Assembly (NCBI GenBank): GCA_029204225.1
Contig: CM055106.1
Span: 37,117,946-37,181,945, forward strand
Source: Diphasiastrum complanatum
Taxonomy: Eukaryota; Streptophyta; Lycopodiopsida; Lycopodiales; Lycopodiaceae
DNA: 64,000 nucleotides
Reading direction: 5' to 3'
The notes under the pieces were generated by a model. It ran no database searches. It had not been told where the DNA came from and saw only the letters and a list, made by a program, of their open reading frames with translations. Both the position numbers and the translations under genes were made by a program. Positions 1 through 10,285 of the stretch are shown in pieces; position 1 is the stretch's first letter; each line of letters begins with the position of its first letter.

Positions 1-77
1 AGGGACTTTATAGGCAAACTTTGCCATACCTTTAGATGTGCGTGACTAGTTGTGAAGTTGCCCGACACCACTTGCGG

Positions 78-295
78 CTGCCCGGAGCCGTTCTAGGGCT
101 GCCTCGCGCCCTCTCTGCACCTGCCCGACACCCACACTATGGCTGCCCGACGCCGTTCCTGGGCTGCCTGGCGCCCTCTCTGCGCCTGCCCGGCACCCAC
201 ACTCTGGCTGCCCGACGCCGTTCCTGGGCTGCCCGGTGCCACCTGCGTTGCCCGGCGCCATCGTCGGGGTGCCCGGGACTGCACTCTGGCGCCCG
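78..295. repeat. GC-rich tandem repeat, 65-bp unit, about 3.3 copies
   Basis: Units start at 78, 143 and 208, so the period is exactly 65 bp. Each unit opens with CTGCCCGACGCCGTTCC or a close variant and carries GCCCTCTCTGC and CACCCACACT words. The third unit is less regular after about 245. Because 65 is not a multiple of 3 and the block is GC-rich, several frames stay open by chance; the resulting Leu/Pro/Gly-rich ORFs are not genes. The block contrasts sharply with the AT-rich DNA from 340 on. Confidence 0.85.
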
Positions 296-371
296 TCGCC
301 AAAATCACACGCGCCCTTGGTTGTTGGCGGGCACCCGCCTCATAAAAAAGATCTTGTCGTTAATATCATAA

Positions 372-688
372 TTAAGAAATTGTCATTTATTAATATATTT
401 CAAAGTTTTGGAATATTAAAAATATAATCAATTCTAATAGTTTTGATTCATTTTTGAAAATATGATTTTAGATAAATATTAAAATGTCATTTGATCACAA
501 CATATATAAAAAATAAAAATACCATGTAATAAAAACATTAGTATTCTTTAAAGAGTAACATTGCAAAGAAATTTTCAAACATTTTAAATAACAAATAAGA
601 TTAAAAAATGTAAACTAATTTAAAAATTTCATGACACAAAAATCTGAGATTCAAACAAAATCTTCATAATAATAATAGTTAATGTACA
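372..688. other. AT-rich stretch without a recognisable feature
   Basis: Low-complexity AT-rich DNA lying just beyond the 3' end of the minus-strand methyltransferase remnant. I see no coding signal, terminal repeat or RNA gene here. Confidence 0.5.
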
Positions 689-2800
689 CTACTCCCAAAA
701 ATTATCAAGGTCACTAACGTCTTTTGGCTTTTCTGGAGGAGCCTCAGTAGAGGCAATGGCAACCTCCTCCACAATTTCCTCAATAACATTGTATTCTTGC
801 ACTAAGATATCTGCAAAATATCGTGTCACCAACTTTTCCACTAGCGGGAGGTTGTGGTTCTTTTGACAAGGGCATTCTCATTTTTACAAATTTTACTTAA
901 CTAGAATCTAAATCTACAACAACAACATGTCTGCCTTTCTGAACAACACATGTGATGGTAGTGTCGCTACCACTAAACAAATCTAAAATCCAATCAGTTG
1001 GGTGCAAAATATTGTTAGATCCTCCTCTACAATGGTCTCACCCTGTGCCAACCTCTCTCTATCTGTTTTTTATGCCTTTGCCTTCAAAATGTGTCTTTTG
1101 AACTGCTCCGGAAGGTCTTTATTCTTATCCATAGTAGACTAAAATAATAAAGGGTTATGTTTAGCATTAGACATAGAAAAAGTTATGCTAGGCATAGCAC
1201 ATAGAGAACAAAAGAGCTATGCCTGGCATAGAACATACAAAATAATTAATCAATAAATCTCTACTCTTAGCATCAGTAATGTGAATACCATATCTGTAAA
1301 TAGTATAAAAAATGGAACGAGGGCCTCATTTCTACTGCTCAGAGTATAAAGCCTTTGACACTCTTCAAAATCTTGACAATTTAGCCCTTTCACAAGGGCT
1401 TCTTGAACTTTCATGAATAAATTGTGCATGAAATGCAAAAAATTTATTAGTTATCATTATTGTAAAAACTTAGAAAGTCGTTATTTGAAAAAACTTAAAA
1501 TAAAACATAGATATGACTTCTACCTCTGAAATTCTTTTCCCATTTTTCTAAGAGAGAGCTGACCATCAACAACTCTCAATAGGACACTTATTATCAACTC
1601 AAAAAAATTACTCTTTGTAAGTTTTTCCACTTAGAGATTCCCATATATGTTGGAATGGATTTTAATGTCTGCGTGGTAGTGACAGCTTTCTTTTTGGATT
1701 TTGAAGCTCCTTGAGCTGGCTGGCCTTTAAGTCCAAAAAAAATTTATTTATCAAAAAATTTCTCTACAAGAGCCCACACTTGAAAACAAAAACATAAAAA
1801 GAGCAAAAATTTAGAATTGTGTTAAAAATCAATTCAATCATAAATTTTAGTGAAACACATATTCTATGTTGAGCATAGCAAAGCAATTACCTGGCCAATA
1901 CAAAAAAACAAACTGATATAATTATCGTATTTTTATAAGGCTTTGTGTTGGAATTTTTATGTCATAAGGCAGACATGTTTCGTGTGCACAAAGCGCTTTC
2001 ATGGTTGATATCTCCACCTTTGAAACTCTTACGTACTCTTTGTAGAAAAAAATTTAGTCTTTGAATCATAGTCATTTTCATCATGTAGCCTTGATCAATG
2101 TTATGGTCCCATGCAAGAACTTTAGCTTCTTCCACTGCCAACTCGACAAAAGCTATGGCACTAACAGTTCGGAGGAAGCGACATGAGGATATTCCTGGAA
2201 GAGTTGTTTTCGAGCTTGCAGACTATGAATGCCGCCAAGAACAAAAAAATGATAAGAATCTAAATTTGAAAAATCAAAATCTGCAACAGACAACAGCCTT
2301 ACATTCTGTAGGGTCAACTGATACTACAAAAGGTGTAACAATTTCTTGTGTATGATCTTTAAGTTTAATTTTTAGGCTATGTACATGGGTTTCGTTAAGC
2401 TCTCTAACTTCCATTGGTCAATGGAAGGATCAATGGGAGGTTCATTACATTGGTCTATATCTAAAATTAATTTGGTTTATCTAATTTATTTTTATGAATT
2501 TGATATCTAATTTTGGAAATTTCAAATGTATCTTGGAGGGGGCGAATTAAAGCTCCGGGCCGGGTAGGCTCATCCATTTTCTTCTTGCTTTTCTCAAAGG
2601 GAATAGTCCTAGGGCATTTTGCCATTAGTTTAGGTCAAACTCTTGGCCTTTCTAGTGTGCTCTCAACAGGAGCAACAAGAGAAATCGATCTTTTTTTCTT
2701 AGGGTGAGGAACTGATTCAGAAGAGGCGGATTTTTTCAAAAATTTTGTTTGCTGACAAGGGCAGTGGAAGAAGCTATTTTGCCACGTCAAGCTTGATGTG
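689..2800 (-). pseudogene. Broken ParB-like / DNA N4-N6-methyltransferase gene
   Basis: Coding segments on the minus strand are spread over about 2.1 kb in several frames. In protein order I read: a Lys-rich, Pro-containing linker (about 2740-2500); VDPTEC (about 2301-2318); a ParB/Srx-like patch GGIHSLQARKQLF (about 2199-2243); WDHNIDQGYMMKM (about 2079-2114); YMGISKWKNL (about 1620-1650); DGQLSLRKMGKEFQ (about 1535-1590); HITDAKSRDLL (about 1250-1285); then HPTDWILDLFSGSDTT (957-1005) and GRHVVVVDLDS (about 905-945). DLFSGSxTT is the SAM-binding FxGxG motif of N4/N6 DNA methylases; its position near the C-terminus suits the PF01555-type order. The acidic C-terminus ends at a TAG at 689-691. 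Frameshifts and stops, for example within the 1076-1132 segment, show it is broken, though some breaks could be introns. I did not find the DPPY catalytic motif. ParB plus methylase fusions are known from phages and mobile elements; the link to those is inference. Confidence 0.6.
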
Positions 2801-3611
2801 TCTTATTGTCATAAAATAATTTAAAACTCATCAATATTGGATCATGTAGAGTATGCCACCTTTTTATGATTAACCATAAAAAAATTCCAAGTGGCAAGCA
2901 CACCACTTGGAAAAGTGATCGAACATATTATATCATGTTCCATTAAGCTGCATCAAATGGAGGTGGTGTGTTGAGGTCAAAGGGCTAACATGCTTAAGAG
3001 GTGTGAAGAACTTGCATCGTCAACAACCAATGTGCCCTTGAGATGTAAAGGACATGCAATGTATGCCAAATGCTATTGGTCGCTTGGTGGGTCTTGCCAC
3101 AAAATACTATGCAGCTAGGCTAAATAAGTGCGAAGGCACTTGCATCCTATGTGTATAAAATAAGCCCAACCTAGAGAGCACAATCAGCAGAGTCATAACT
3201 TGTAGACTAGGAATGAAAAGACTTGGGGAATTAGTTTGAAATAAAATATTGGTAAGGCCCCAAAGTCAAGTTAGATAGAAACACATGTATCATGTGAGGA
3301 CCCTTCCCACTCTATATAAAGTGATGGAAGCTTGGAAAACAAAGTGTTATTGGCTGAAATCATCTTGCAAGGGGATCAATCTATCATGACTTGTGCATGT
3401 GCAAAGCATAAGTGACTCCTTGGAGTATAGGATCTGGTTGTGTGACATTGTAGCATGATCCTATCACAACTCATGCAAAGTCGAAGAATGGCTATGGTTC
3501 AATGGATGTGTGATGTAGAGAAGCAAACTAAGTCTAATCATGCTCATGCAGCACAAATAGATCACACATAGATGACATTAATAGGGAGAGAGTTATTAAG
3601 TTGATGTATTT
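2801..3611. other. No recognisable gene; possible decayed noncoding part of an element
   Basis: Mixed-composition DNA with no long frame and no familiar motif. There is a TATA-box-like TATATAAAG at about 3313, without a gene behind it. The stretch may be old transposon noncoding sequence, but nothing proves it. Confidence 0.35.
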
Positions 3612-3957
3612 GTAGTCCAAAATGACCTCTCTATTTCATTATTTGAGACTTTGGAACTTGTTTAGTGCCAAACATGCCAAAGAGCATGGATTATGCTTTA
3701 TACATAGATTGTATAGCTGGAAATGAGTTATTACAAGCTATATCTCAACAGCTTCTAGACTTCAAGTAGCAAAAATAATAGAGTCACCATTTTTTTCACT
3801 AATGTTAGATGAAAGCATTGATTGATCATTAGAGTTACATTTAGCTTTATAAACTTCATACTTGGAAGGGAAAGAGAAAGGTAAATTTGTGTCAAAGTTT
3901 ATAAACTTGGATGTTATTCAAGATGCTCAAGAAAAGATGATTTTGCATACTTCATAG
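3612..3957 (+). pseudogene. hAT-family transposase fragment (DUF4371-type)
   Basis: Two plus-strand pieces look like the N-terminal half of plant hAT-like transposases of the zinc-finger-862/DUF4371 group. The first reads QNDLSISLFETLELV (from about 3618). The second reads SPFFSLMLDESID (3784-3822) followed, after in-frame stops, by TSYLEGKEKGKFVSKFI. In intact relatives FFSLMLDES(T)D carries the first acidic residue of the catalytic region. Stops after ESID and before TSYLE, and a frame change between the two pieces, show it is dead. No terminal inverted repeats or C-terminal dimerisation domain are visible nearby, so only a shard of the element remains. Confidence 0.6.
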
Positions 3958-4507
3958 GCTTTGATCTGTTTGAAATTTGATAGGCTCATTGGTATGGTTA
4001 CGCATGGCTACAAGCATGGTGATGGTCATGTGGCACTATCACGTGTGGCATAACCACATCATAACAAGATCTAGTGCTAGAGGTCCACCTTACCGGTAGA
4101 TTTTTGAAATCCGAATTTGTGGCTAAGCCATGCATGGCAGTGCCACGACATCATCTACAAAATAAGACTGCTAGAATTTATAGGGTGAGGCACTGGCATG
4201 CATGGCTGTGCTACACAAAACATTGTTGCCACACATGGCAAGTTTCCAGTCCGTGGGTGTGGCACAACCACGTGTGACTGTGTGATGCAATTTTTCTTTT
4301 CTCTCAAAAAAAAAAAGCCACAAGAAAAAGCTAGCTCACTTTTTGGGAGGGAAAAGTCTCATTTTGCATTCTCATTGTTTAGATTGAGGTATGCTCATCT
4401 CTGAAGAGAAGAACAATGTGAATGGAAATTAGAGTGAAAGAGTTTGAGATTGGGAGATTTGAGAGATATGGAGATAAGGAAATGTGAAGATGATAGTGAA
4501 TGAATGA
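3958..4507. other. Degenerate CATGGC/GCCAC-rich DNA, no gene
   Basis: From about 3990 to 4285 the words GCATGGC, GTGGCA and CCACGTGTG recur at irregular spacing, resembling the better ordered array at 4805-5235. The rest is A-rich. No coding signal is seen. Confidence 0.4.
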
Positions 4508-4547
<40 letters not shown>

Positions 4548-4548
4548 T
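4508..4548. repeat. (TA)n(CA)n compound microsatellite
   Basis: About 12 TA units run straight into about 8 CA units. Confidence 0.9.
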
Positions 4549-4644
4549 AGTGGGTTAGCCCGCTGTTGACAGGCGGCCGACAATTTCTGTGGCGGCTTGT
4601 GGTTGAGACGTGTGGATTATGCTTAGAGTGGGGGATCTACTTAG

Positions 4645-4745
4645 CCATCCTTCCCCCCCCTCCCCCCCCAACCCCCTTAAAAAAAAATTGTGGGGCTCGG
4701 GGATGGGGGCTCTTTAGTTTTTCGAGGGGAGGGGACGGGGTGCAA
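4645..4745. other. C-tract followed by G-tract block (possible hairpin / G4)
   Basis: Runs of 7-8 C at 4650-4668 are followed, after an A run, by GGGG, GGGG, GGGGG, then GGGG, GGGG and GGGG up to 4741. The two halves can pair with each other, and the G-rich half fits a G-quadruplex pattern. No gene overlaps it convincingly. Confidence 0.5.
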
Positions 4746-4804
4746 AAAAAATAAAGAGCCCTTAAAGAAAACAACTCTTCCCCACAAATCAGAGATCAAA
4801 TGTG

Positions 4805-5235
4805 GCCAGAGGTCACCTCATTGTGGTCTGTCATGTAGGCCTGCCACATGGAAAACCATGCAGGCTTGGGGTTTGCCATCTGGCAATTGCCACATGGCAA
4901 GCCACATAGGCCAACCATAGGCTTGTGTAGTAGGCCACATATGCATGTCATAGGCCTGCTATTTGCTAAGCTTGTCACACGCTACCACATGGCAAGCCAC
5001 GCAGGTTGGACACATGGCAAATTATGCAGACTTGGGGTTGCCATGTGGCAAACCACATAGGCATACCATAGGCTTGCGTGGCGAACCAACCAGGCTCTAC
5101 CATGTAGGCTTGAGTGGACCTAGAGAGAGAGAGAGAGAGAGATATGGGGCCCGAAAGCTGCCACATGGCAAGCCACATAGGCTTGCCACGTGTAAACCCA
5201 TGTAGGCTTGGGACTTGCCATGTGGAAAGCCATGT
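4805..5235. repeat. Irregular minisatellite built on GCCACATGGCAAGCCACATAGG
   Basis: CCACATGGCAAGCCAC, its variants and the companion word CATAGGCTTGC recur many times with spacing of roughly 35-50 bp. Copies are interrupted by (GA)n at about 5120-5142. ORFs across it are chance products of the repeat. Confidence 0.75.
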
Positions 5236-5244
5236 ACACTACCA

Positions 5245-6274
5245 TTGTGGAGCCTCATGATCCCACATTATCCAAAATTATTGTTTATATTGTAAAAATT
5301 TTCAATTTTTATACATGTAAATGTGCTATAGTGCCTAAATTCATGTAAAGGCCTATTTTGCACTTTGTAAATTCACATTTAGAAATCGCGACATTTTGTG
5401 AGACGTTCTGTAGAGACACAGTAGCAAATCTCAACCGACATCTTAACGGTGGGTAAACGACATTGAGGCCGATGATCGTTCCTATAAGGTCGACACTTCG
5501 TGCCATTGTACTGACGCATTTGCACAGATCTAAGTATCAATAGAGAGAAAAGAGAACCAATTTCTATAAGCTTGAGCGTTCTTTCCCTCTGCCATCTTTT
5601 ACAGCATTACTTCTTATCAATTGAGCGAATATGCTCTGTATGATCTATAACTGTTTGTGATACTTCTTTGTCTACGTCACACATATTTCTCATGATTTAC
5701 TAAATTTCAGACACTCTAACGTGGATTTTCAGGCGTCACCAGCAAGCGACAATTCTAACTAATGTGTGTAGGGAATTAGCCGAAGCTGTTAAGCATAACC
5801 ATAAGCAGAACTGTTTTCAATTATGTATGAGCTATGTGTTCAGATAATGAACTTGTTTGATGCTTTGTTCTGTTTGCTTCCTGTGATCAGAACTAATTCA
5901 CTGTATTCGATTAAGAGGAATCATTAGCCAATACGATTCTGTTTGATGAATCTATTTGCTAGTTGCTGTCTGATTTGATTGCTTACTATTATCCGAAGAG
6001 CCTGAAAGATAAAGTAATCTTTATTATCATAGACCTTGACCAAATTGTTTCACCATTGGTGTTCCTGGATGCCAATTTACCCAAATATCTTTGGATAACC
6101 AGATATGTTGCTGTAGTATTCATTGTGAATATTACATATCACATTCCATTTACCATCTTATATGCACTTATCATACAAAAGATGAGATTATTCTCTTTCT
6201 TGGGAAACGATCAAACCTTTTATACTACTAATTTCATTGATTTTGTGGAAATATATAACGACTAGGCCACCACA
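5245..6274 (+). repeat. Probable 5' LTR of the Gypsy element
   Basis: The stretch is noncoding and ends in ACCACA at 6274, just before the primer-binding site. The left limit is a guess, placed where the minisatellite stops and a TG occurs. The longest frame inside it (5963-6265) shows no domain and I treat it as chance. Confidence 0.45.
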
Positions 6275-6279
6275 TAATT

Positions 6280-6297
6280 TAGTGCCGTTGCCGAGGA
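6280..6297 (+). other. Primer-binding site (tRNA-Asp-like)
   Basis: TAGTGCCGTTGCCGAGGA matches the plant Gypsy consensus TGGCGCCGTTGCCGGGGA at 15 of 18 positions. It starts 5 bases after the inferred LTR end. Confidence 0.75.
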
Positions 6298-6361
6298 GAT
6301 GAATTTCATCTTTGTAATATTTTTAAGTGTATTACGTCTGCAAATCTTTCTCATGTAATGC

Positions 6362-7190
6362 ATGCCAAGAACATACTCTCAAGCAACTATTGAACAGAAA
6401 TGTTTAGAGCGTGCACAATGATTAGAAGCATATAGGAAATCTAGAGATTTGTATTTGCAGAATTTGCGAAACTCGCCAGTTAGAACAAGATTAACACCTG
6501 AAGCATTTAACAATCTTCTAAGTGCTACTACGTCATTTGTAGATTCATTTGAGGAAAGATCCGTTAAAACACCAAGTTCTACAGATTCATCAAAATCAAA
6601 TTCGTCTGATTCCACTTCCAAACCAAGTCTAGAATCAAATCCTTTTTCATCAGAACCATCATCTGAGTGTAACTTAGATCTTGATCCTCCTAGTCCTCCA
6701 AGTCCACCTAGTTCACCACCACTTGATAATATGGCTAACCCAGCGCCACCCACATCTACGAAAATCAGATACGATTTCTTTAAGGTATCATCATCTGAAG
6801 ATGTGGACAGTCATTTGTCTTAGTTTGAATCTATCACTATAGCAAATAAAGAACATACAGACGAGGACAAAGTTAGAATTTTGCCAGGTCTTCTATGGAA
6901 GCAGGCTAGAATTTGGTACAGTCAATTAGTACCAGAAACAGGTAATACTTGGAACGCTTTAAAAGTTCCTTAAGCAGTTTAGGGAGATAGGATACTCCAC
7001 TAGATTGTTGGCTCGGCTTAAATCTATTGAGAAGAAGCCGAAGGAATCGCTTAGAAAGTATACTCGTAGAGTTAAGAATTTAATAGAGAAGTTAGGAGCC
7101 CAATATCCAATTCCTATGCAAAACGAATAGCACTTGGGTGGCTTGCCTAAGAAAATGGATTGTTATTGTTGACAGGGATTGATGACTTCT
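6362..7190 (+). pseudogene. Gypsy gag, capsid part
   Basis: The frame can be read from an ATG at 6362 (MPRTYSQATIEQK), 65 bases beyond the primer-binding site. It continues through a Ser/Pro-rich stretch (about 6550-6730) into a capsid-like region with ARIWYSQLVPETGNTW (about 6900-6955) and LKSIEKKPKESLRKYTRRV (7018-7074). This is the pattern of the Retrotrans_gag domain (W-x-x-L near ...Y...F..L..R). Stops at about 6419 and 6821 and frameshifts near 6970 and 7130 break it. An intact product would be the structural Gag protein that forms cytoplasmic particles around the element RNA. Confidence 0.7.
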
Positions 7191-7444
7191 TTGGAAGATG
7201 TCATCACCTCTGTCGAGAATTACAAGACTTCTCGAACTATTCATAGACAAAGGAATGAAGAAAAAGTAGTAAAAAGTATAAATCGAAACGTACAGAAGAA
7301 TCTGAATCATCAACTGAGTTTGAATCAGAGTCTGATTCAGCAGATGAGAAAGAGTCTTCAGAGTATTCATCTTATTTTTCTTCATCAGAAGAAGAATCTT
7401 CTTATAGGAAATCCAAGAGTAGGAACTTAGATGGGAAGAAAAGA

Positions 7445-8560
7445 ATGGAGAAATCTGAAAAGATGGATCCATTAAGGAAGAGTGTTGAGATATTAGCAAA
7501 AGAAATGAATGATTTAAAAGTCCAAATGTCTGACGTTAAAGCCAAACGGAAAAAAGTAAAGCTTAATGCCAATGTTCGGTGTACCGCTTGTGGAAAGGAA
7601 GGTCATTCTAAGACCAACTGTCCCAGTTTATAGACTAACTATTTAGAAGAGGAATTATTTTCTGATTAATAATCATGAGGAGGTAGCTTATACTGCAACT
7701 CCTACTAACCAAAAGAACATTATACCAAAACCGCGTACTGGTCAACAATACACTATTTTGCTTAGAGAGGGGACAAGGGATTCCACTCCTCCACCCAGAG
7801 TAAGGGGTTTGTGCTACAATTGCGGAGCCCCAGGTCACTATTCCCCTAATTGCCCTAAACCCAGGAGGTCGGTAGGATATGTGCCGCTCTGTGCTAACTG
7901 TAAAGGCGAAGGGTATTTCACTGCTGAATGTCCTCAGCCACAACAATCACGGTCTAAACCGAGTTTTGTAAACTCGCCTATAGAAGATGACCTTCGACCA
8001 TCTAAAACTACACTGACATGATAGTTCAGAGGATAGAAGTAGAGTCCGAATCATTAGATCACGACCATCAATGGTCTGATTTAGATGTAGAGATAAATAA
8101 AGTAACTATAAGAAGTAGTAAAGATTCTTCAACTCTTAAAGATAATAAGAAAATTAAGAAGGCAAAATTTTTGAAAAATGCAACAGAAAAAGCGATAGTC
8201 GCAGAACAGCCTAAAAAATTTCTAATAGTAAAGAATTAGACCTTGATAGGCCTACTGAAAAATATTATTATGTTGATATTAGTTCAAAAGCTAAAAAGCT
8301 TTTAGACAAAGAAACTAGAAAAGTTAAGAAAGTAACATTTTTAGATCCAGTTATAAGCAGCAAGATACCTAGAGATCTATCGCCACTTAGAATCCGTTCT
8401 TATGATATAATAGAAGACCTTGTCTCCAAAATGCCCATGCCCAATATAACTTTTAAACAGTTATTAGATGATAATCAATATTATAAGAAAGAAACTAAGC
8501 AATTTTTGCAAAGGAAAAAGAAAAGAAAAGCAAAGTTACCATTAGTCAATGTAGGATTAG
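7445..8560 (+). pseudogene. Gypsy gag nucleocapsid part with three zinc knuckles
   Basis: Three CCHC knuckles follow a Lys-rich coil: CTACGKEGHSKTNC (7580-7621), CYNCGAPGHYSPNC (7812-7853) and CANCKGEGYFTAEC (about 7890-7931). The first two fit CX2CX4HX4C. In the third the His is Tyr, so it probably no longer binds zinc. They would bind element RNA. After about 7950 the sequence becomes a Lys/Glu-rich linker reaching about 8560 with no domain I recognise. Stops at 7631 and 8019-8021 and several frame changes interrupt it. Confidence 0.75.
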
Positions 8561-8574
8561 TTTAACTATGGTGA

Positions 8575-9733
8575 TGAAGGTCAACCCGAGATTCAGGTAG
8601 TAATCAATGGCTGCATTTTAGATAGTGTGCCCATAGATTTCGGATCTAGCGTGAACATAATGACTGAAGAAACAACATACGAGCTAGGCACTCACCATAG
8701 AATAACACGCACGTTAAGACATTTAATGTTAGCTGATGCAACTAATAGATCACCATTAGGAGAATTGTCCCAAGTTACCGTTTATATTGGAGACCATAAG
8801 TTCCTAATGGATTTTATTATATTAAGGACCAAAAGAAAATCATCGTATAAAGTATTATTAGGATGACCATGGCTCTACCAGGCCGATGTCATAACCCACT
8901 GAAAGAAGAAGGAGATTACCTTCAGAGATCAGATGGAGACACCGACGAGGAAAAGTCATAAAAGAATTACGATATCCTGGGAAAAGGATAAGTACGAAGG
9001 TGAGGCACCTACATCATCCTCGAGCTATACTTCGGAGGATGAAGGGCTTCAGTCCGTAAGGACTGAGGAAGGGGAGAGGTTTGTCACACTAAGTATACCT
9101 GCATACAATAATAAAGTAGAATATGTAGATAGAGGAGATTGTGGAGTCCCAGAAATTAGTGCTATTATAAAAGATCATACTATAGATAGAATACTAATAG
9201 ACTCAGGATCCAGTATCAACTTAATAACAGAAACAATGGTTAAAGAATCAGGACTAGAAAAACAAATATAGCCTATTACTTACCATGAAATCCATTTAGC
9301 AGACGCATCCAAATGCATACCAGTAGGTGAGCTAAAAGGTATTAGTGCAGAGACGTTCGTTATGAATTTTTTTGTCATAAACCCAGTAGATACACCACCG
9401 TATTCAATATTATTTGGAAGACTGTGGTTATATCAAGCAGATGCTATTATAAACTGGTCTACCAAACAAATATTTTTTCCAAGCATTCTCACAACCAGTC
9501 CAATAGGGGGTCACCTTTTGAGATGGGGTGAGGAGTTAGCCAGACCTGCTGAATCCTGGATCAATTTCATAGAATGCTATGAGATTGACGAGGATGAGGA
9601 AATACCAACAACATCCGAGTCGAGGGAAGTTCTAGGTGGAACCAGCACAAGCCTGACCGAAGGGATGGTAGATAAAATAGATTATGTAGAAATAGAAATA
9701 AATAAAGGTGTCACCAATAGTTATAGTACCTAA
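8575..9733 (+). pseudogene. Two retropepsin-like protease domains in tandem
   Basis: The first domain (about 8590-8930) has DFGSSVNIMTEE (DFG at 8635), then LMLADA, SPLGEL and LLG-PWLYQADVI. The second (about 9150-9490) has IDSGSSINLITE (near 9197), then IHLADA, IPVGEL and LFGRLWLYQADAI. The same landmarks in the same order and spacing show that the two are copies of one domain. DSG in the second is the normal aspartic-protease signature; DFG in the first has lost the Ser/Thr, so only the second looks catalytically plausible. Retropepsins act as dimers and cut the polyprotein. Stops occur at 8863, in the 8900 region and at 9269. Plant Gypsy elements normally have one such domain. Confidence 0.7.
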
Positions 9734-10285
9734 GAAGAAGACGGGAAATATTAGAGTTTGCCAAGATTTTAGAAAACTAAATGCTGCTACAGCAAAGGAT
9801 TATCATCCTCTGTCGTATACAGATACTATTCTTGACCAGGTAGCTGGTCATGAACATTATAGCTTTTTAGATGGATTCTCAGGTTATAATCAAGTTTTTA
9901 TCAAAGAGGAAGATAGATCCAAGACCACTTTTACCATTGATTGGGGGACGTACGCGTATACGCGAATGCCCTTTGGTCTTTTAATGTGCCTGCGACATTC
10001 CAACGTATCATGATGAACATTTTTCAAAAAAAATTAGGGAAGTTTTTAGAAATTTTCATGAATGACTTTTGTGTCTATTCATCAACTAAAGACCATTTAG
10101 ACGCATTAGAGAAGACATTGAGAACATGTCAAGAGACATCTCTTAAGTTGCATCCATCCAAGTGTTATTTTGGGATGAGAGAAGGCATTCTGTTGGGACA
10201 TAAAATTTTGAAGGATGGTATACAAGCCGACATCAAAAAAGTAAAAATGATAGTAGAGTTATTAGAACCAACTAATCTATATTAG
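9706..10285 (+). pseudogene. Gypsy reverse transcriptase, active site mutated
   Basis: RT motifs are clear: SPIVIVPKKKTGNIRVCQDF, then FLDGFSGYNQVFIKEEDRSK and TAYTRMPFGL-type sequence near 9965. A 1-base shift near 9975 moves the frame, after which PATFQRIMMNIF and GKFLEIFMNDFCVYS follow. The catalytic box, normally F/Y-x-D-D, reads FMND at about 10055-10066, so the first Asp is Asn. The thumb continues with LKLHPSKCYFGM and ends at a stop at 10283. The missing Asp and the frameshift make the enzyme dead. Confidence 0.85.

Noticed and set aside
36-427. Several overlapping Pro/Leu/Gly-rich ORFs on both strands
   Set aside because: All come from the GC-rich 65-bp repeat, which leaves many frames open. 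No conserved protein is encoded.
1250-1438. Minus-strand 62-codon ORF as a separate small gene
   Set aside because: It is one segment of the ParB-like/methyltransferase remnant, with matching strand and neighbouring segments.
5963-6265. 100-codon hydrophobic ORF (Ile/Tyr/Phe-rich)
   Set aside because: It lies in the inferred Gypsy LTR, has no domain, and AT-rich DNA readily gives such frames.
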